From Owenia fusiformis (Eukaryota > Annelida > Polychaeta > Sabellida > Oweniidae): a stretch of DNA of 64,000 nt. The notes under the pieces are model-generated. The model searched no databases and was not told the origin of the DNA. It saw only the letters and a program-made list of their open reading frames with translations. This document shows positions 11,899 through 23,859 of the stretch, one piece after another. The DNA lies in assembly GCA_903813345.2 (NCBI GenBank), contig CAIIXF020000006.1, positions 35,808,436 through 35,872,435 of the forward strand. The letters run 5' to 3'. Position numbers and translations under genes: made by a program. The stretch's first letter is position 1, and each line of letters opens with the position of its first letter.

Positions 11899-12726
11899 TA
11901 TATTATAGAGATATCCCCAGCTCGAGCTTGTATTATAATTATATCGGGGAATTTCTTACTAAGTGCCATGAAAATCAGGAAGAACTTACAGTCACATTAA
12001 GGCAGATGTATATGAACAAAAGTGTCGATAAGGCTCATCTTAAATCAGGAATCCACAATGAGAAAGAAACCATGCTATGTAATTGAGCAGAAATGAGAAT
12101 GCTATGCTTAGTGTTTGCGTGTTTAACCAGTGCTTCGCATTGCATTTGTGACGGTTTTGACTGAATAGAATTTAGTGCTCTGTCATTAATTGTGTACGTG
12201 TATATATTATGTATCATTATCATTCATTAAAAACTTCATGAAAATCAAATATGAATTGGAGCATTTGTTATGAAATATTATATAAGTAAACAAATAGGAA
12301 AAAATGATTTGCAATATTTTGAGTGAATATACATGTGAAGTAGCGTATACTCTAGCTTGTAAAGCGTATACTGTAGCTTGTAGAGTAATGCAAGATTTTT
12401 GGCTTTATTTTCTGAAAAAGAAAATGTTTTCACTTTCTATGTCACCACCATGAAGTGTTAAAGCGTCCATTTTGTGACTGGTGGTTGGTATTGGCATATG
12501 TGACGGTTGTTACACTTTTGTTTGTTTTGTCATGAATCCATTGTTTATCTCAAAATTTCATCAAAATGTCAATGACATGTTCTTGCACCTTGCATTTCTG
12601 TACAATTTATACTCTATACACCCCCTCTATAACTTTGGCAATTGGATCCTGAATTGAATATATGTTTCAAAAAAATTCTTCAAATTCATAAACATCTGAA
12701 CTATTGTATTAAAGAAACAAAATAAA
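11899..12726 (+). other. Probable NR5A 3' UTR with AATAAA at 12721
   Basis: AT-rich sequence directly after the stop codon. The first clear AATAAA hexamer downstream that I noted is at 12721-12726. No other gene features are seen. The actual cleavage site cannot be fixed from sequence alone. Confidence 0.35.
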
Positions 12727-13481
12727 GATTTAAACATTACATTTAGCACACCATCAACTGACAACTTCAAATTGCCAAACTTATTGCAGGGAGTGTACTG
12801 CATTTATATTCACACAATTCAATACTTGAATAGTCTTAATATCTCCTTTCTGATATAGATAAGGTTAACATTATAAACAATCATGTCATCAAATACCTCA
12901 TTCAGAAGGTAGATTTCATTGTTTGAATTGTACATAAATAATGCTATTAATAAGTCATAAAACTTAATTAAAATGTTTATATTGAATATATATAATATAT
13001 ATATAATGCTAGGGACCTCAAATGGGTATTTAGGGAAAGCTTTTTTGCTTTTAGATTTTTGAGCTGTGTATGCTTCTTTTTTGTCCTGTTAAGTTTGTGT
13101 GAAACGTGTTTGTTATGTTTGAATTTTGTGTATTTTTGAAAGGACCCCTTGATACACAAAATATTAACTGATTTTATGTTATCTTATTTATCTCCAGCAC
13201 ATGTTACTTATATTTTTTTTATTTCACGTTTGAAAAAATGTCATTTTGCTAATTTGCCAATTTTTTCCAGTGATTTTTTAAGGAAAGTGTGATCAACAGT
13301 GAAATATGTTGCATTTTATAATATAATCAGTATTCATAAAAGCTGAAGATGAAATTGTTACTTAAAATTGTCAAATAATATTTGCCCAAATGTAACGTGC
13401 TGTCAAACCCAAATCTCCACTTTTCAATGTTATTTCTGTTACATCATGGGAGAGTTTAATGATTTAGTTAAATTACATCAG

Positions 13482-13702
13482 TTAAAGGGATATTTCTTTC
13501 CAGACAATTTCTGCCAATGACATCACTTCCTGTCTAAAATCTTAAAAGATGGCAGCCTACGTGAAACGAACTCTACATTTTTAAATGATCAATATTGACA
13601 ATATCAAAACATTTTTGCATGTTTTGCTGACATGGAAAGTATAAATATGGTTACAGCTACCGTATTAGGAGAGAACTGATCTTGCAAGGAATATTCCTTT
13701 AA
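13482..13702. mobile_element. piggyBac-like MITE (TTAA ends)
   Basis: Bounded by TTAA on both sides (13482-13485, 13699-13702). The left end AGGGATATTTCTTTCC and the reverse complement of the right end AGGAATATTCCTTGC match as imperfect terminal repeats. TTAA target sites are typical of piggyBac. No coding capacity. Similar TTAAAGGGAT motifs occur at 5615 and 16858. Confidence 0.55.
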
Positions 13703-15260
13703 TTTAATTAAACTGAAAGCATTTAGTACTTAAGCTATGACTTGATAACCCCTTTTATAATATGTATGTTCTCATACCAGATGGGGTTTTCATATACATA
13801 TAAATGTCTTTTTCTAGTATGCAATATTGTATGGTTAAATGTATGGTATGTGATGTATTACTTTCTGCTTTTCAGGGAGCACTTCAAAAATGTAATGTTC
13901 AGTTGGTAACCAAACTACTATAGAAATTTATTTATAAAGATCCCCCCACACACACCCTCTCTCTTATTATCTAATACTGATTTTATGGTATTTTGTTAAA
14001 TTGTTAGAATTCAGAGTGAAATAATCATTGATTTCGTGAGTTGAGCTTACTAAAGACATCTAGACCCCATCTAGGCTAATTTAGTTTAGTTAACAATCCA
14101 ACAATGACATTTTGAAGTGCTGCCCGATGCTTGTAACAAGCTTTATACCTAATATAGAATGCCAAACTGGTTAGTTTTCGTTTTTAACATTTTCGTATGA
14201 ATTTTTTAAATAAATGCTCGACTTACCTAAAGAGTCAATACATACTTTTTGAAAGATTAATGAAGGAGATTGATTGGTCAGTGGAGGGTTGCTATGGTAA
14301 CTGAGTAATTGTTGTCAGATATTATTAATCCAGTATTGCATTTTAATCCATTTGAAATACATATTAAGTTTGGTTAATTATTTAGAGAAAAAAAATCAGA
14401 GAATGATTTGCCTTTATTTATACCTTATTCTTCTAGTTTGATAAATCTTTAGAAAACTCGACCAGTTTAGCATTTTATTTTAAGGTTTAATTCATATGCT
14501 ATCAAACATTTCAAAATATATATACACTAATATAATGTAAATTAAAACTGAGATAAAACAGTATATTAATACTTACAATGATAAATACAAAATACATGTG
14601 ATGCTGTATTTCCTATTCCAATTTCCTGTAAAGAGTATCTATCAATCAACAAAAGATCTTATGAAATAGAATATTTGTATGTGAAACTATATCTGACTAA
14701 ATGTAAGGTTTTTTTAGGCAGTGTTAATTGCATCTTCCCAATTTCCATTGATACTATTGAATGAGCATCAAAAAGAGGTGACATTTAAAGAAACACATTA
14801 ATATAGATTAGGTAAGGGTTATGTACTGGGAGGTATTGGATATAACGTTTATCCTGAGGGATATTTCTACATCTCCTCAAAGCAACAGGAAGTGAGATCA
14901 CATATATAGTCGTGTGTGTTATCTACCCCAAACCCACCCAAATGGATCATTTTTCTGAACCAAGTTGTTACATACCTCATTAATATTTTTGTGTCATATC
15001 CTAGCCCTCCCCCTCCCCAATATTTTCTTAGCACATATCTCAATGTAGTGAGATGGAGAGGGGGATCAATAATAAGTATTGATACAAGATATTACATCAT
15101 TTTATGATTTCTAAAATCTATACAGTCTCTCATAAATCTATTTGGAGCAAATGTTTCTTTGATATCTGAAGTTTAGCATTCAAAGGTATGGGAAACAGGT
15201 TTTTCAATGAGCCCTGAATTCATTACCTCTGTATTATCATATTTTATGCTTAACACTCAT

Positions 15261-15418
15261 TCCTGCCAGAATAGACCTTCTGCCAGAATAGACATTCTGC
15301 CAGAATAGACCTTCTGCCAAAATATACCTTCTGCCAGAATAGACCTTCCTTCTGCCAGAATAGACCTTCTGCCAGAATAGACTTTCTGCCAGGATAGACC
15401 TTCTGCCAGAATAGATCT
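15261..15418. repeat. 17-bp minisatellite (~9 copies)
   Basis: Tandem copies of TTCTGCCAGAATAGACC with small variants (GACATT, GACTTT, one AATATA). It gives a meaningless open frame on the minus strand. Confidence 0.93.
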
Positions 15419-17104
15419 TTCAAAATTGGTAAATTAAAATAAGCTCTGATTGGCAAGATTGGTGACGCCTTGGGTTGTATTTTTCAAAATTATTTAGGAA
15501 TAGGTTAATGCCCATTAATAGGTTAATTTTATTTTTGATTGGACAAATTAAAACCTACAACCCATTTAATGACATCATCAATCTCGTGAATATATCACAG
15601 CTTCTTTGATTTGCCAAAAGGTGGCGGGTTTATCGGAAAGGTCTATTTGTGTATGAAAACAAAATATTGTCTTTATCTTTATAAAATGGTATAGTTTCAC
15701 TGCAATCTTCACTAGATGGCACTATTTGTCAGTTATGCTACCATCAGATGTCTGTTGACTGATCTCTCGTTGTAATATATATATCACTATGACTTCTGGG
15801 TAACATAGCTGGCAAAATATTGACAGAAAATTTACGACCAATTTTCGTGTCTCTTTTGTTGATATAAATATCGGAAATGTGTAGCTTCATGTTGAAAAAC
15901 AAGGAATGAGGAATGTGATTGGAATGTCAAGAAATAAAGCATTTTAATGGTGGTACACTTATGTACTGTATATTGGGTGACACTTCATACATATAGTGTG
16001 ATGGTTTTGCTACCACATGTTTTTCATTGTACGAGGGGGTATCATTAATTAGTGAAAATAGTACCATAACTTTATAAGATTCGCTTTAATTGCATTGATA
16101 TTTTTACCAAATAAAATCTAGATGGTATGCTGCATTCGTACACTCAGCTCAAGGAGGTATTTTTTACAATTTTAAAACGAAAAGTCAAAAATCAAAATCA
16201 TATTCAACAATATTGTATATATTCAATAGGTTGATATTTTGGTATAACATAATTGTAAGAATTTAAATGTAAATTCCAATGATTTGGGGATTTTTTCGAT
16301 GCTTTTCAATTATTGAATGCCTCAGTGAAATGACCATAGGATATCTCAGGACTGTAAAATAGGATATAGCCATTGACATACCATAATGTATTAAAGCCTT
16401 GTACAGAGCAGCGTGTTATTTACTGAATATTGTGGCCATATTGAATTTTAGTATGTAAAAGCATTTATAGGTGAACTGAATAGAGTAAAAGGTAGTCAGT
16501 TCCATGCATCCAGCTAGGATTTCAAATGCTGATATTGAAATCATTATATAAATGTCTTTGTTTTCCCCTGATTTTTTGGTTGGGGCCCAGTAACTTGTTT
16601 TTTAAATTTTGGGAATCTGAGCTTTCATTGTCTTACTCCATGGAGGTGTGACAATTTAGTAGGAGACAATTAAACTTCAGAAACTGAAGACAAACATGCC
16701 AAAGCAGAGTTTATTTTTCAGTCATTCCCCATTCAAAAAGAAAAAGAGGAAAGTTATTTGAGTAATACAATGATTTTAACATTGGTTTATTGTATCCATG
16801 AAAACTGTAGATAAGTACTTGAAAATAAATATATTTAACAGGCTCAATGACTATATATTTAAAGGGATTGTTCATAATTTACTTTTCAAAGACTTTAATT
16901 CAAGTGAGTACCGTTAGAATTAATGATAAAATTATGAAAATTATACGTTATTGAACTGAATGAATGAATTAATGCTTTGTAACCATGGCAGTATCTACCT
17001 CTTTAAAAACTTTGAAACCAGCATGGAACAGGAACTGAATTAAGAAAGGTGTATGTATTATCCAGATTCACGTTCCTTTTCCTTTAAGGATTAAAAACAA
17101 GTTG

Positions 17105-17540
17105 TGTACTTTGTGATATTGTTCCATGTTGCAATCAAGGTAATTGTACATGCTGTGAAACAAATGCCATTGTACTATGTTCCTGAAGAGGCTATTGTTT
17201 TATGTATTATAACTGACTGCATTGTACTCCACAACAATTGATGGTATTGCACTATGTACAATAAGGGAATTGTAGTATGTGACAATTGATGGTATTGTAC
17301 TATGTTTCAATATTAAGTAATTTAAAGTATGCTGCAATTGATGGTATTGTACTATGTTTCAGTTAAGGGAATTGCTATATGCTACAATTGGTGGTATTGT
17401 ACTATGTTTCAATTAAGGGAATTGCTATACAGCTATATGCTACAATAAGTGGTATTGTACTATTTTTCAATTAAGTGATATAGATAATGCTACAAATTGA
17501 TGCTATTGTATTATGTTTCAATTGAGAGAATATTGTAGTA
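17105..17540. repeat. Degenerate ~60-bp tandem repeat
   Basis: Six or seven diverged units, each with GGTATTGTACTATGTTTCAA followed by TTAAGGGAATTG and a TATGCTACAATTGAT-like end. Spacing is about 58-70 bp because of indels. Confidence 0.8.
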
Positions 17541-17966
17541 TACTAAAGAGCATAAGTACCTGTAAAGCAATTATTAAGGAACTAATTAGATTTGAGTCTA
17601 GTATGGAACCAGGTGTACATAATGATAAAGTGTCATCGTGATGTCTCTGAACATTATTTGTTTGGTTGTGTGGGCAAGACATTATACATTGTTTATTTTA
17701 TCATGTCACAATGTTATCTATTGGAAAATATACATGTATGAATATAATAATTGAAAACAATAGTTATATTTATTAATATAAACCTTGAGCGCAAAGGCTA
17801 GTTACATACTAACATACGGATGAAAAGAAGCTGACTCTCGGGAGCTGACTATAAAGAAGCGAAATCAATGTGTAATGTAATCACAAGAATACATACTGGA
17901 GAAAGTATATACAATTTACAATACACACAGCTGTTTTGATGTTGAGGATACACACTGGTGAGAGTA

Positions 17967-18532
17967 TACGGGGTGTCCCAAATATCCAGATGAGTTGAGA
18001 TTATGATGTTTTTCATTCATTGACAAAACATTGTAACTTGATAAAAAAATGGAAAAAATCATGGCAATGTGTCCATTACTTCTTCAGAAATTTAACATTT
18101 AAAACGACATGCTTTGCCATCATGAACTTCATGACGGAATGCAATTCTAAACATGGAGAAACGAAAGATTGTACAACAACAACCTTTTCTTTTAAACTAA
18201 ATAAAGTTACCTCATGAAACCCCCAGATCTTCATGATAGTTAAATTATCTGTCAGATGAATGAATTTTAAGAATATTCCTTCCTCACTCACAGAGTTATT
18301 CTATGTTTGCCTATCAGTACAACATTGAAATATGGATGATTGTAGTGGCACAAGTTTTCTACTTTCTATTTATTGAGCTGATTAAACTTGTTGGTGAAAC
18401 TATTTGATCTTTATGATGATTAAATTGTCTTAAAATATTAAACATATTTCAAGGATATCCCCTTCCCTTTTATTAGCACTTAAAGAGTTATTCCGTAATT
18501 ATCTTGGTACAATTCATGAGGGGCACCCTGTA
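17967..18532. mobile_element. Non-autonomous Tc1/mariner-like element
   Basis: Left end TACGGGGTGTCCC (17967) and right end GGGCACCCTGTA (18521-18532) are inverted repeats flanked by TA on each side (17965-17966, 18533-18534). Internally two related segments (18230-18330 and 18410-18510) share GATTAAATT and AGAGTTATTC motifs. No intact transposase frame. The DNA on each side shares the phrase GGATACACACTGGTGAGAG (17947 and 18570). Confidence 0.65.
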
Positions 18533-18963
18533 TATTAACAATACACTGAAGTGTTATGTTATTGTAAGGATACACACTGGTGAGAGCATCCATCATCAAT
18601 TCATGCGAATTGTGAAGAAAACTTTAATTTACGTTATGGATGAACAATGAGTAAACTATCGGCTATTATCATAAACCCAGTGCAAATTGTTTATCTAACT
18701 TAAACCCCACACTCTTGTGAATGGTAAAAGGCCCATGATCCACTGTGAAAATTTTGATTTATTTTGTATTGACTATTCAACTAGGGATAAGTTGCTTGAT
18801 ACATCACAGTTGAACGCGCGGGGTATGGTACAACACGAGGGTTGTGGAATGTGAGCAAATATATGTGGTCATCGTTTCAATAGATATGGTCTAGTTTCTA
18901 GATATTTCTATGTATAAATATCTGTTACAACAACCGAGACAGCGAACTTGATGGCGAATTTCA

Positions 18964-18999
18964 TAGTTAAACCAGAGATATATGTCTCTGGTTAAACTA
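18964..18999. repeat. 36-bp imperfect palindrome touching the assembly gap
   Basis: TAGTTAAACCAGAGA at 18964 pairs with TCTCTGGTTAAACTA ending at 18999, immediately before the run of N. Confidence 0.8.
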
Positions 19000-19000
19000 A

Positions 19001-19500
19001 NNNNNNNNNNNNNNNNNNNNNNNNNNNNNNNNNNNNNNNNNNNNNNNNNNNNNNNNNNNNNNNNNNNNNNNNNNNNNNNNNNNNNNNNNNNNNNNNNNNN
19101 NNNNNNNNNNNNNNNNNNNNNNNNNNNNNNNNNNNNNNNNNNNNNNNNNNNNNNNNNNNNNNNNNNNNNNNNNNNNNNNNNNNNNNNNNNNNNNNNNNNN
19201 NNNNNNNNNNNNNNNNNNNNNNNNNNNNNNNNNNNNNNNNNNNNNNNNNNNNNNNNNNNNNNNNNNNNNNNNNNNNNNNNNNNNNNNNNNNNNNNNNNNN
19301 NNNNNNNNNNNNNNNNNNNNNNNNNNNNNNNNNNNNNNNNNNNNNNNNNNNNNNNNNNNNNNNNNNNNNNNNNNNNNNNNNNNNNNNNNNNNNNNNNNNN
19401 NNNNNNNNNNNNNNNNNNNNNNNNNNNNNNNNNNNNNNNNNNNNNNNNNNNNNNNNNNNNNNNNNNNNNNNNNNNNNNNNNNNNNNNNNNNNNNNNNNNN
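19001..19500. other. Assembly gap (500 N)
   Basis: Exactly 500 N, the usual placeholder for a scaffold gap of unknown size. It removes the upstream part of the caspase gene. Open frames across it are artefacts. Confidence 0.99.
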
Positions 19501-19501
19501 T

Positions 19502-19787
19502 GATCTAAAGAGACTTAAACAACTGTTTGAAGGATTCAATTATACAGTAGTTGTGAAGAATGATCTTTCTGCTGGAGCGATTAGGGAAACATTAACCCAA
19601 GAAAGTACTCAAGATCATGCTGACTCATCCGTTTTGATCATTCTGTCTCATGGTACTGTAGATGCTGTCTATGGTGTAGATAAAGCGACAGTGCCATATA
19701 AGGACATTTACAACTTCTTCAATGGAGAGAACTGCAAAAAGCTAGCTGGCAAACCCAAAATCATTATAATTCAAGCTTGTCAAGGCA
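19502..19787 (+). CDS. Caspase exon with catalytic His and Cys
   Basis: Open from the gap edge (the frame starts with GAT at 19502). Donor GGCA|GTAGGT at 19787/19788, phase 1. The left boundary is unknown because of the gap. Catalytic His is in SHG and Cys in QACQG. Confidence 0.9.
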
Positions 19788-21943
19788 GTAGGTCGTTTTG
19801 TATGTTATCGAGCTTTACCCGCATTATAATAATAATTTGTAGGGGATTTGTGCCTGTGGTGAAGCAGTTCCTTAAATTAAGATGTTTGTAAAAATGTGGT
19901 AGCATTTTCAAGAAAACAATCAATATTTCGACATCGTCCAGTTATGCTTAAGTGATCATCATGCCAAATTCGTCGTTGACAAGGTGTCTCTGATTAATTA
20001 AAATACATATTTGATTAAAAGTAGCATTTGCCATTATTTGAACAATTCTCATATTGTTATTTGAGTATTATTCCAGCCAAGAAGGATGATGGAGTTGTAA
20101 CTGATGGTGAAGACGATGAGAAAGATGATACTGTAGATGTCAGGTCTTCGATTGCATCTTTCAAATCACTTGGACTATCGGGTGATTCTACCGAGCATAT
20201 AGAAGATGAAGAAGAAGAGAGCCCCGATGCTTCAAATACATCTCCCACGATGGCAGACTTCTTCATAGCAACTGCTACAACACAAGGTAGATTGAATACC
20301 AATGCTCGGATTACATGAAACATTACTAACATATTTTTCTATTCTAAGATCAATGCCAAATGATATTACCCCAAATGATCTGCATGTCCACTTCTATTAT
20401 TCACATTTTCAACAAATATGAAAAATTCAGAAATATGTTACAAGACCAAATGTATTAGTTGATGATATTTTTCAGATTATGTGTCATGGCGTGTAAAAGA
20501 TAAAGGAACTTGGTTCATTCGGGCTTTGGTGAAAATCTTTAGGAAGCATGCGGCCACAACGGATATCCTTACAATGTCTACTATGGTAATAATACAGGAA
20601 AAATTTGAAGTGTGAATAACATAGTTTTATAGCGTCAAACCATTTCTAACACAATGAGAATGTAAATCGAAAACATTATATATTTAATCAACCAAATGAA
20701 TCTAGTAACCAATTCGTTATGGGCGCGCTAAGTAACCGAACATAAACGACAACGTTAGTACATGTAGTGAAATCTCTTGGAATTGCCACGTGACTCTTAA
20801 AAATGAAGAACCTTTTGATGGCGATATAAATATGTTCTGAAAATTTTAATGAGTGACCGAGTGCTCTTTATACGAACCATTGCATTGTGAATTTTAAAAC
20901 CTAATTAATCATAAATATGATCATTTTACGAAAAATGTCCTGAGGAAGATGTTTGAATACATTTAGCAGTTTGTTATTGATGACGATCCGGAATACATCT
21001 CAAGACATTAAATAAGAAACACGTTTGACTAACAAAATATACAATATAAAAGTGAATACACGAGGATTGTCCAAAAAGTCTTGAAATTTTTGCTCTCATA
21101 TCATAATTCTTTATAAATCTATTGGCATCATATTTGACATGAATGATCTTTGAACATTTTTGTTCACTTCGTAAAGTTTGAAGGGATTTTACTGCATGCT
21201 TTTATTTTTATGAACATTGCAAGAGTATGAGCTTTACCCCACCGTGGCACTTAATTGATGTATACTGCACAGTGTCCCATTTCACACTTTCAGAATATTG
21301 GCCTTTGCAAGTAACCTAATACACGTTCGATGCCTTCTCACCCAGTCCTGGCACCCAGTTTTAGTTGGAGCCTTTTATCATTTTTATATCCCTTCTGCCA
21401 CCTCAAACTGTATGGTGTTTACTCATTGTATACTTTCAATATGGTAGCATGAGTTTGAATTTTGGGACTATTGAACTGATGCAATATAACATCCCAATAC
21501 TAAATGTCATTTGTAATTTGTGCTTGGTGTACATCATGTTGAATAAATTGAATGGTTTCCCAAATATTTTGATAATTTAGAACAAAGAAATATAAATAGA
21601 ATAACACTTTAGAACTTTTCATGATAACAAAAATATCAAGACTTTTTGGACGACCCTCGTATAAATCAACTGACATATATAAAAGTACAAATAACAAATC
21701 AAATGTTGAATTAACGACATTTGTCTTTTTATACCTTGATACCTTAAAAAATACGTTGAATGAAGCGAAAAAAGTCCATACAGTTCTGCTAGTAATTAAG
21801 TTGCTATTATCTAATTAAAGGCATTGTTGATATTTCAGATTAACGATCTAGTGGCAACAAAATCAACTGGAAGTGGCAAGAAACAAATTCCAACATTCAA
21901 CAACCAACTGAGAAAGAAGTTTTATTTTTTCCCCGGACAATAG
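19502..21943 (+). CDS. Caspase, 3' exons (p20 C-terminal part, linker, p10)
   Basis: Cysteine-aspartate protease of apoptosis or innate immunity, cytosolic (family knowledge). Four exons join in frame: 19502-19787, 20077-20286, 20476-20585, 21839-21943. The first carries the catalytic His in VLIILSHGT and the catalytic Cys in IQACQG; QACQG rather than QACRG is the form also seen in caspase-8/10 types. A 50-residue Asp/Glu-rich linker follows, then the p10 part: MADFFIATATTQ, the substrate-pocket motif VSWRVKDKGTWFI, and the C-terminus KQIPTFNNQLRKKFYFFPGQ. The prodomain and the start of p20 are lost in the gap or upstream, so initiator versus executioner type cannot be decided. The acidic linker contains several Asp-rich sites that could be cleaved between the subunits (inference). 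Confidence 0.92.
20077..20286 (+). CDS. Caspase exon: acidic inter-subunit linker
   Basis: Acceptor TATTCCAG ending 20076, donor CAAG|GTAGAT at 20286/20287. 210 bp, phase 1 at both ends. A + CC completes Thr after QACQG. Rich in Asp and Glu (DGEDDEKDD, EDEEEES), ending MADFFIATATTQ, the usual start of the p10 core. Confidence 0.88.
20476..20585 (+). CDS. Caspase exon: p10 SWR pocket
   Basis: Acceptor TTTTTCAG ending 20475, donor ATG|GTAATA at 20585/20586. Encodes DYVSWRVKDKGTWFIRALVK and a further helix; Trp and Arg of SWR line the S1/S4 pockets in known caspases. Confidence 0.9.
21059..21661. mobile_element. Non-autonomous mariner-like element in the caspase intron
   Basis: Terminal inverted repeats ACGAGGATTGTCCAAAAAGT (from 21060) and, read from the other end, ACGAGGGTCGTCCAAAAAGT (to 21660), each followed by CTTGA. 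TA dinucleotides flank at 21057-21058 and 21662-21663. 603 bp, no transposase frame. Ends of this type are known from mariner elements. Confidence 0.8.
21839..21943 (+). CDS. Caspase terminal exon
   Basis: Acceptor GATATTTCAG ending 21838, phase 0. Encodes INDLVATKS then KKQIPTFNNQLRKKFYFFPG, Gln and TAG at 21941-21943. KQ-P....L.KK-YF is the usual caspase C-terminus. Confidence 0.9.
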   Translation: MNDLVATKSTGSGKKQIPTFNNQLRKKFYFFPGQ

Positions 21944-22692
21944 TGCCATGTGCCATGAATGGGAGATTGAGTCGGCATTGTATGAAAGAACGTGTATGTG
22001 AAACGTTTAAAACATTGTCCACTGTGGACTAATTCCCCAAATTGCCTTTATCGCCCAATTGAGTGTGAATCGGTGTGAGAAAAATAGCTGGAATAAATGA
22101 CTTGTGAATCCCTTTACTGCAATGATCGTGTTCAATGGCTATATTAATACAAGTGACAAACCGAATCCGAATGTGAACTATAAATGGACAATTTACAAAT
22201 GTAGCATATCCATTCACTTTTGTCAAGTGAAATCATTTTTAGTATTAAGTACATTACTCTCGTGGAATTGAATAGTTGAGGAAACAGTAAGATGTAAAAC
22301 CCCATAGCCACAAAGTAAGCTCATGAGCTGGTCCAAAAGGATTACTCAAATAAATGAATAAATAAAGTAATCTGCTGAAATACACAAGACTATTACTAGA
22401 AAAAGTATAATTCGTTCGACTATGCATTGGCTGTAAAAATGCAGTCAAGCAATCAATCAAGTTATCAAGCAATTTGTGCTGTTTTAATTTTCTGAGCCTT
22501 GAGAGTGAAACGTGTTATGTTTAATGTGTATGTAAAAATTTAAAAAATGGCAGACACATTGGATAAATTTTATAAATTGTTTAAATGTAACACAAATGTC
22601 TGAAACATTTGGACCGTCATGTACACTCTTGACAAACGTTTGCAATCTGTATATTTAGCATTGTATTATTCCATATTTTTATTGCAAATAAA
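21944..22692 (+). other. Probable caspase 3' UTR, AATAAA at 22687
   Basis: No coding features after the caspase stop. AATAAA at 22687-22692 is a plausible polyadenylation signal; the distance of 740 bp is long but ordinary for invertebrates. Confidence 0.35.
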
Positions 22693-22804
22693 TCAAAATT
22701 GAATTGAATTACAGTCTTGAAGTTAAAGATGATCCCTGATAAAATCATAGCGTGTTGTGCATCCTTAACACATTTGACAAATGAACATCTATTGTTTTTC
22801 CCTT

Positions 22805-23032
22805 AAAAGACTATGGGGCAGCAGTCCCCCCACACTCCAATTAAAATGCAGATACTATATTTTTTATTGTTCTTCTAATATATAACTGTGTATAACGCAT
22901 GTTTACAAATTATAATTACTACATTGATTGAGGGACACCTATAATGCCTCTGGCGATTGGGTCCCTCATGTATGATATGTACTTATAATGATTAATGGCA
23001 ATAAAATCTCTTTATAAAAAAAGACTATGGGG
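22805..23032 (+). mobile_element. 5'-truncated retroposon with 14-bp target-site duplication
   Basis: AAAAGACTATGGGG occurs at 22805-22818 and 23019-23032. The 200 bp between ends ..GGCAATAAAATCTCTTTATA, like the 3' tail of a LINE or SINE. Truncation plus long direct repeats indicate target-primed insertion. Family not identified. Confidence 0.7.
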
Positions 23033-23156
23033 AGAAAACATATTTTAATAGAATGAGCTCAACCTGAGAGAGGACATTTACAACAGACACATTCTGATCA
23101 TAATCATCCTCCGATCACAGGGCTTCAAATTCCAGAATTTCTTCTTTCTTTTTACA

Positions 23157-23310
23157 CCCTGCTATAAGCAGTTAGCATTTCCCCGATTAAAAAATCGCAA
23201 TTTGATTGGCTGTCGCAACACTGCGACAGCAATCACGTATACATCATCGGTGCATAATTAGATCACGTGACTCAGTTTAATCGGACGCTTTCAAATTGGT
23301 TATAGCAGGG
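23157..23310. mobile_element. Short TIR element (~154 bp)
   Basis: CCCTGCTATAA at the left end and TTATAGCAGGG at the right end are perfect inverted repeats. The middle holds the hairpin GCTGTCGCA-ACAC-TGCGACAGC (23210-23231). MITE of unknown family. Confidence 0.7.
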
Positions 23311-23859
23311 GGGGAGACGGAGGTACGGATTCTGTACACCTGCTTAGGAGGATGGAGCATAATATGATCCCCCAGGCTTATACATGTTTTGTAATGACTG
23401 TCCTCTCATTAACCACCAATCTTAGATACAACCCTATCTGCCATATATCATATGAAAGCTTTTTAATCCGGGAATTAAAACAACGTTGCATAAGCTCAAA
23501 AGGTCTAATATTGTAACTCACTACATTTTTCTAGAAGATATTAATTTTGAGCTTGATCACTCAATCTGAGATCCACATTCTCTCAATAATAGTCGTGAAA
23601 CCTCTCAACAGCAATGTCAACAAGGCAAAATAATTATATTACCTTTAATAATTATGAAGTTATAATTACAGTTCATATTTTCTCAATAATAGTCGTGAAC
23701 CCTCTCAACAGCAATGTCAACAATACATAAGAACATTATTACCTATAATAATTTTGAAGTTATATCAGTTCACATTTTCTCAATATTATCCAAAACACCC
23801 CCAAAAAAAATTTTGGGGAATTTGTTTTGAAAAATTCTTTTTTTCTAATTTTTTTCCAT

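Larger units (their letters stand above)
12727..17104. other. Intergenic DNA with a few small repeats
   Basis: AT-rich, no convincing exon. Contains a TTAA-flanked MITE (13482-13702), a 17-bp minisatellite (15261-15418), and near 15600-15645 a copy of one end of the element also found at 34549-34761 (CCAAAAGGTGGC..GGGTTTAT..GGAAAGGT). Confidence 0.5.

Noticed and set aside
15250-15456. Minus-strand frame with repeated FWQK motifs
   Set aside because: Translation of the 17-bp minisatellite.
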